Assembly (NCBI RefSeq): GCF_001983165.1
Contig: NZ_MNPU01000021.1
Span: 1 to 64,000 of the forward strand
DNA length: 64,000 bases
Source of the DNA: Pseudomonas gessardii
GTDB taxonomy: Bacteria; Pseudomonadota; Gammaproteobacteria; Pseudomonadales; Pseudomonadaceae
Direction of reading: 5' to 3'
Each line of letters opens with the position of its first letter. The stretch's first letter is position 1. Below are positions 61,102 through 64,000 of this stretch, piece after piece. Both the position numbers and the translations under genes were made by a program. The notes under the pieces are model-generated. The model did not search any database. It worked only from the letters and a program-made list of their open reading frames with translations, and was not told the DNA's origin.

Positions 61102-62814
61102 TCAAGACCGCTGACCGCTTGCTGCGAGCAATTCCTTCAAAATCGTTGCCGGGTCGGCTCGCTGTTGTTTGCGATAGTTGCCGACATGGCGAACGAATAA
61201 CGTCGCGCGCGTCACCAGGCTCTTGCCCAGCACCGGCTTGCGCTCCAACTCTTGCTGGATCCGTTGAAACTGCGCCTGGATCACCGCATCGGTGTAGCGC
61301 GTGCCGGTGGCCAGGTTGTCGATATAGATCGCCACTGCGCCGTCCAGCGCGCTGCGGCCATTGGCGATGGCCGTGGCGAACAACTGCGCGCTGGCCTCGT
61401 CCTTGGCGTCCAGGGACTGCTGGCGACTCTTGTGCAGATTGATCAGGCGGATGTTGTAGTTATTGATGGTCTCGGCCACCAGGGCGGCAGACTGGATCAG
61501 GTTGCCGGCCGCTTCCTCGCGCTGCTGGGCGATCAGCGATACGTTGCGCTTGAGCTCTTCATTGACCAGTCCCAACTCGGCTTGCAGCCGTGGGTCGACG
61601 CTGGCGGCGATGATGCTGTCCAGGCGCTTGGTCGGGTCCTGGGCATCGTCGATGGCATCGGTCAACGCGGCCAGGCGCCCCTCTTTCTGCCACTGCGCGA
61701 ACAGTTCGTTGTAGCGCGAACGCGGTGCCGACAGCGCGCCAATCGCCACCCTGAAGCCTGTGGTCTCGTTGCTTTGCTCGGTGCCGTCGGCGCCGAACAG
61801 CGGGTATTCCCGGCGCATGCCGCTAAACAACGTGCCCTCGCCCTCCAGGTAGTTGCCGCCCTTGACGATAAAGCCGCCATAGGTGCCCTGGCGGCGGCCG
61901 GCGTGGACCAGCTGGAATGACTCCTGGACCATCTCGGCAGCGTTGCCGATCACATCGAACAGGCCGATGGGGTTCGGCAACTTGGTGCCGATAGGCATCA
62001 GCCGCGCCGCCTGGCCGGTGCCGCCGGCGACCTGGTTGAACACCGCCCAGTCGCCCAACGGGCCGTCGCTGTCGCTGCCCTCAAGGCGCCGTGGGAACAG
62101 CCGGCCTTCCAGGTCCTGGCGGCTCACCGCCTGGCCGCCGCGTGCGGCGAACTCCCATTCCACTTCGGTGGGTAGCCGTACAAAGCCCAGGCCGCCATCC
62201 TCCGCCGAAGATCCGCGACCACTGACCGGCAGCAGGTCACGGTGATTTTTCATCAACCAGGCGCTGTACACCGCCGAGAAGCGCTCGGCTTCAAAGCGCG
62301 ACAGCTTGACCTTGGGCAAGCGCCCGGCCATGCCCGTGGGCGCTTCGCACGCCGGCGCCGGTTCGCCACTGGCCAGGGACTGGGCCTGGGACATGACCTG
62401 GGCGTATTGGCGCGCGGTGACTTCGTACTTGCCGATAAAGTAGAGCATCGGCTTGAGCGGGGTCTTGGCGTCGGTCTTGGGCATCAGCGGCGCAATCACC
62501 TTGTTCCAGCCCTTGGGCAAATCCTTGAGAGTGAATTGGCCGTTGATAAAGTCGCGGCGATAGCCGGAGATAAACGACTGCTTGTAGCCCGCCTCACCTT
62601 CGCTGAACGGGTAGCCGAGGCTGACCTCCCGGTCGTCCAGGGTGCCCTGGGCCAGGACATAGGCGTAGCGAAACACCATGTTGCCCTCGCACGGCAGCGG
62701 CAGGCTGACGTCATCGGCCAACGGCTTGGGGTTGTCCAGCTTATCGCTGGCCTCGTCGGCCCAGGCCGCAGTGGCCAGGCTCAGCGCCACGACGGCGCCC
62801 AATAATCTATACAT
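61102..62814 (-). CDS. tagR: TagR-like periplasmic SUMF1-domain protein, 570 aa
   Basis: The signal peptide MYRLLGAVVALSLATAAWA precedes a formylglycine-generating-enzyme-type fold: GKYEVTARQYAQVM, RLPTEVEWEFAARGG, GLFDVIGNAAEMVQE, GFIVKGGNY, ETTGFRVAI. The catalytic cysteine segment between GGNY and GFRV has none, so it is not an oxidase. A C-terminal helical region of about 200 residues follows. TagR activates the kinase PpkA in H1-T6SS control. It overlaps tagS by 8 nt, implying coupling. Confidence 0.85.
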   Translation of the reverse strand: MYRLLGAVVALSLATAAWADEASDKLDNPKPLADDVSLPLPCEGNMVFRYAYVLAQGTLDDREVSLGYPFSEGEAGYKQSFISGYRRDFINGQFTLKDLPKGWNKVIAPLMPKTDAKTPLKPMLYFIGKYEVTARQYAQVMSQAQSLASGEPAPACEAPTGMAGRLPKVKLSRFEAERFSAVYSAWLMKNHRDLLPVSGRGSSAEDGGLGFVRLPTEVEWEFAARGGQAVSRQDLEGRLFPRRLEGSDSDGPLGDWAVFNQVAGGTGQAARLMPIGTKLPNPIGLFDVIGNAAEMVQESFQLVHAGRRQGTYGGFIVKGGNYLEGEGTLFSGMRREYPLFGADGTEQSNETTGFRVAIGALSAPRSRYNELFAQWQKEGRLAALTDAIDDAQDPTKRLDSIIAASVDPRLQAELGLVNEELKRNVSLIAQQREEAAGNLIQSAALVAETINNYNIRLINLHKSRQQSLDAKDEASAQLFATAIANGRSALDGAVAIYIDNLATGTRYTDAVIQAQFQRIQQELERKPVLGKSLVTRATLFVRHVGNYRKQQRADPATILKELLAASGQRS

Positions 62815-63991
62815 CTCTGATGCCCTCAGAAGCCTGGATACGCGCCACCCGCCACCCCCCGCACGCGGCCGCCACGGCGCTGACGCCGAGTACCGCGACC
62901 AGGGCCAGGGCGTAATGCCGCGCCAGCAGGTGGCTGGCGTATTCGCCCGGCACCTGCACGAATAATTGATTCAAGCCCGCCTCGGCCAGGCCATACAGCC
63001 CGGCGCTGAGCACGGCGGCGAAACCCGCGCTGTAGAGCGCCTGCATCACCACAAACAGCAGCAGCGCGCCAGTGGAAAACCCCAGCAGGCGCAATACCGA
63101 CAACTCCCGGCGCTTGCGCGCCACAGCGGCCAACGCGCCGGCGAAGATCGCCGCAAACGCCCCCGCCAAGGCCAGGCCGGCGATGATCCAGAACACGATC
63201 GACAAATTGCGGCTCAACGACTGCACCTGGGCGATGCTCAGCGCCTGGGTCGAGACCAACAGGTTCTGCCCGGCGAAATACACCCGCAGCGGCTCTACAT
63301 CGGTAAGGCTGCGCGCATATAGACGAAACGCCGGGTACACCCGCTGCTCACTCACGCCCACTGCATCACCGTCCCAGCCCAGCGCCGGTACTGCCCGGCC
63401 ATCGCGGTAATCTTCCGCCGCTTCCAGCAGGCTCAAGCCGGCAAACAAACCGTCCCGGGCGAATGCCTCCAGGGGCAGCACTGCCAGCACCTGCAAGCGC
63501 GCATCCTGGGCCTCGACGCGCCCGGCCACCTGCCGCGCAAAGCGGGTTTTCAGCCAATCGCCCGGTCGCGCCGCCAGCTTCTCGGCGGCGGTGTGGCTCA
63601 GCACGACCTGGTCCAGGCCCACCGGAATAGGCAGGCCGCCCAGCAACGGGTCACCCGGTGCGGTGGGCAACATTTCCAGGCTCAATGCCCCCACCTGGGC
63701 CGTGGCCGCGATCTGCCGCGTACGTGGGATGGCAAACGCCACATCGCTGCGCTGGCCGAGATGCTCGACAAACGCACGGCTCAATCGTCCCCCGCCCAAC
63801 GGAATGATTTCCCGGGTCGCCGGGTCATTCTCCAGGCGCTCGGTCAAACTGCCGACCAGGCCGAATTTCAGGCCGAACAACACCAGCAACGGCGCGATCA
63901 CCGCCACCAGCGCCAGCACCGCACAGGCCGACAGCCAGCCATCGTTGCGGTAGTCCTGCCACGCGAGGGACGCCACCAGGGAGATGCGCAT
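62807..63991 (-). CDS. tagS: TagS-like FtsX-family ABC permease, about 394 aa; start near the window edge
   Basis: One N-terminal helix (LSACAVLALVAVIAPLLVLF), a periplasmic MacB-type domain of about 200 residues and three C-terminal helices (IVFWIIAGLALAGAFAAIFA, LLLFVVMQALYSAGFAAVLS, YALALVAVLGVSAVAAACGG) follow the FtsX/LolE layout. With the ATPase TagT, expected just to the right, it forms the TagST complex acting on TagQ/TagR. ATG 63991 or GTG 63997 could be the start; an upstream start outside the window cannot be excluded. Confidence 0.82.
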   Translation of the reverse strand: MRISLVASLAWQDYRNDGWLSACAVLALVAVIAPLLVLFGLKFGLVGSLTERLENDPATREIIPLGGGRLSRAFVEHLGQRSDVAFAIPRTRQIAATAQVGALSLEMLPTAPGDPLLGGLPIPVGLDQVVLSHTAAEKLAARPGDWLKTRFARQVAGRVEAQDARLQVLAVLPLEAFARDGLFAGLSLLEAAEDYRDGRAVPALGWDGDAVGVSEQRVYPAFRLYARSLTDVEPLRVYFAGQNLLVSTQALSIAQVQSLSRNLSIVFWIIAGLALAGAFAAIFAGALAAVARKRRELSVLRLLGFSTGALLLFVVMQALYSAGFAAVLSAGLYGLAEAGLNQLFVQVPGEYASHLLARHYALALVAVLGVSAVAAACGGWRVARIQASEGIRDV

Positions 63992-64000
63992 CAGCACGCC

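Overview
The window reads as the chromosome of a Pseudomonas of the fluorescens type. Evidence: GC-rich coding sequence, REP elements of the GTGGGAGC-type typical of that group, and a gene order (comM, LysR, MATE, EAL protein, rep, xpt, cycB, pauR, dadX, ridA, dadA, lrp, pauB, pauC, rpmG-rpmB, radC, coaBC, dut, algC, argB, pyrE, crc, rph, yicC, gmk, rpoZ, spoT, ridA, oxyR, recG) that I recognise from memory as close to the P. aeruginosa PA5290-PA5346 stretch. No database search was possible.

Layout. 1-3190: end of a mobile island whose edge lies inside comM. It carries two tyrosine-recombinase genes in an overlapping operon and a third cut by an IS66-type element; this matches the ginABC(D) signature of GInt islands. 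3190-11755: the comM 3' remnant, a TetR/ABC-membrane pair with two palindromic operators, a chemoreceptor, a LysR/MATE pair and a GGDEF-EAL protein. 12024-16717: rep, xpt and an acetyl-CoA hydrolase/transferase. 17041-20238: a strikingly AT-rich four-gene operon encoding a homospermidine synthase, two paralogous ferritin-like diiron proteins and a small four-helix membrane protein of SMR type. This is the most novel item and looks like an uncharacterised polyamine-modifying and export system. 20315-33777: cytochrome c5, then polyamine and D-alanine catabolism (pauR, dadX, ridA, dadA, lrp, pauB, pauC), a MocR regulator, a phospholipase D-like lipoprotein and an MFS transporter. 33858-49813: core housekeeping genes (ribosomal proteins, CoA, dUTPase, AlgC, arginine and pyrimidine synthesis, Crc, RNase PH, YicC, Gmk, omega, SpoT, RidA). 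49869-54744: two paralogous lipoproteins, an epimerase, and exbB-exbD-tonB. 54983-59476: oxyR, recG and a YbaK-like/HDOD fusion. 59589-63997: a small unknown protein and tagQ, tagR, tagS of the type VI secretion post-translational control module, running off the right edge.

How the parts connect. DadA, RidA and DadX form one overlapping operon for alanine isomers, with Lrp divergent from it. PauB and PauC oxidise glutamylated polyamines, and PauR is their likely repressor. The horizontally acquired homospermidine operon has landed directly beside this polyamine cluster. Five inverted REP doublets (REPINs), each exactly 88 bp by my coordinates, sit just after stop codons across the window.
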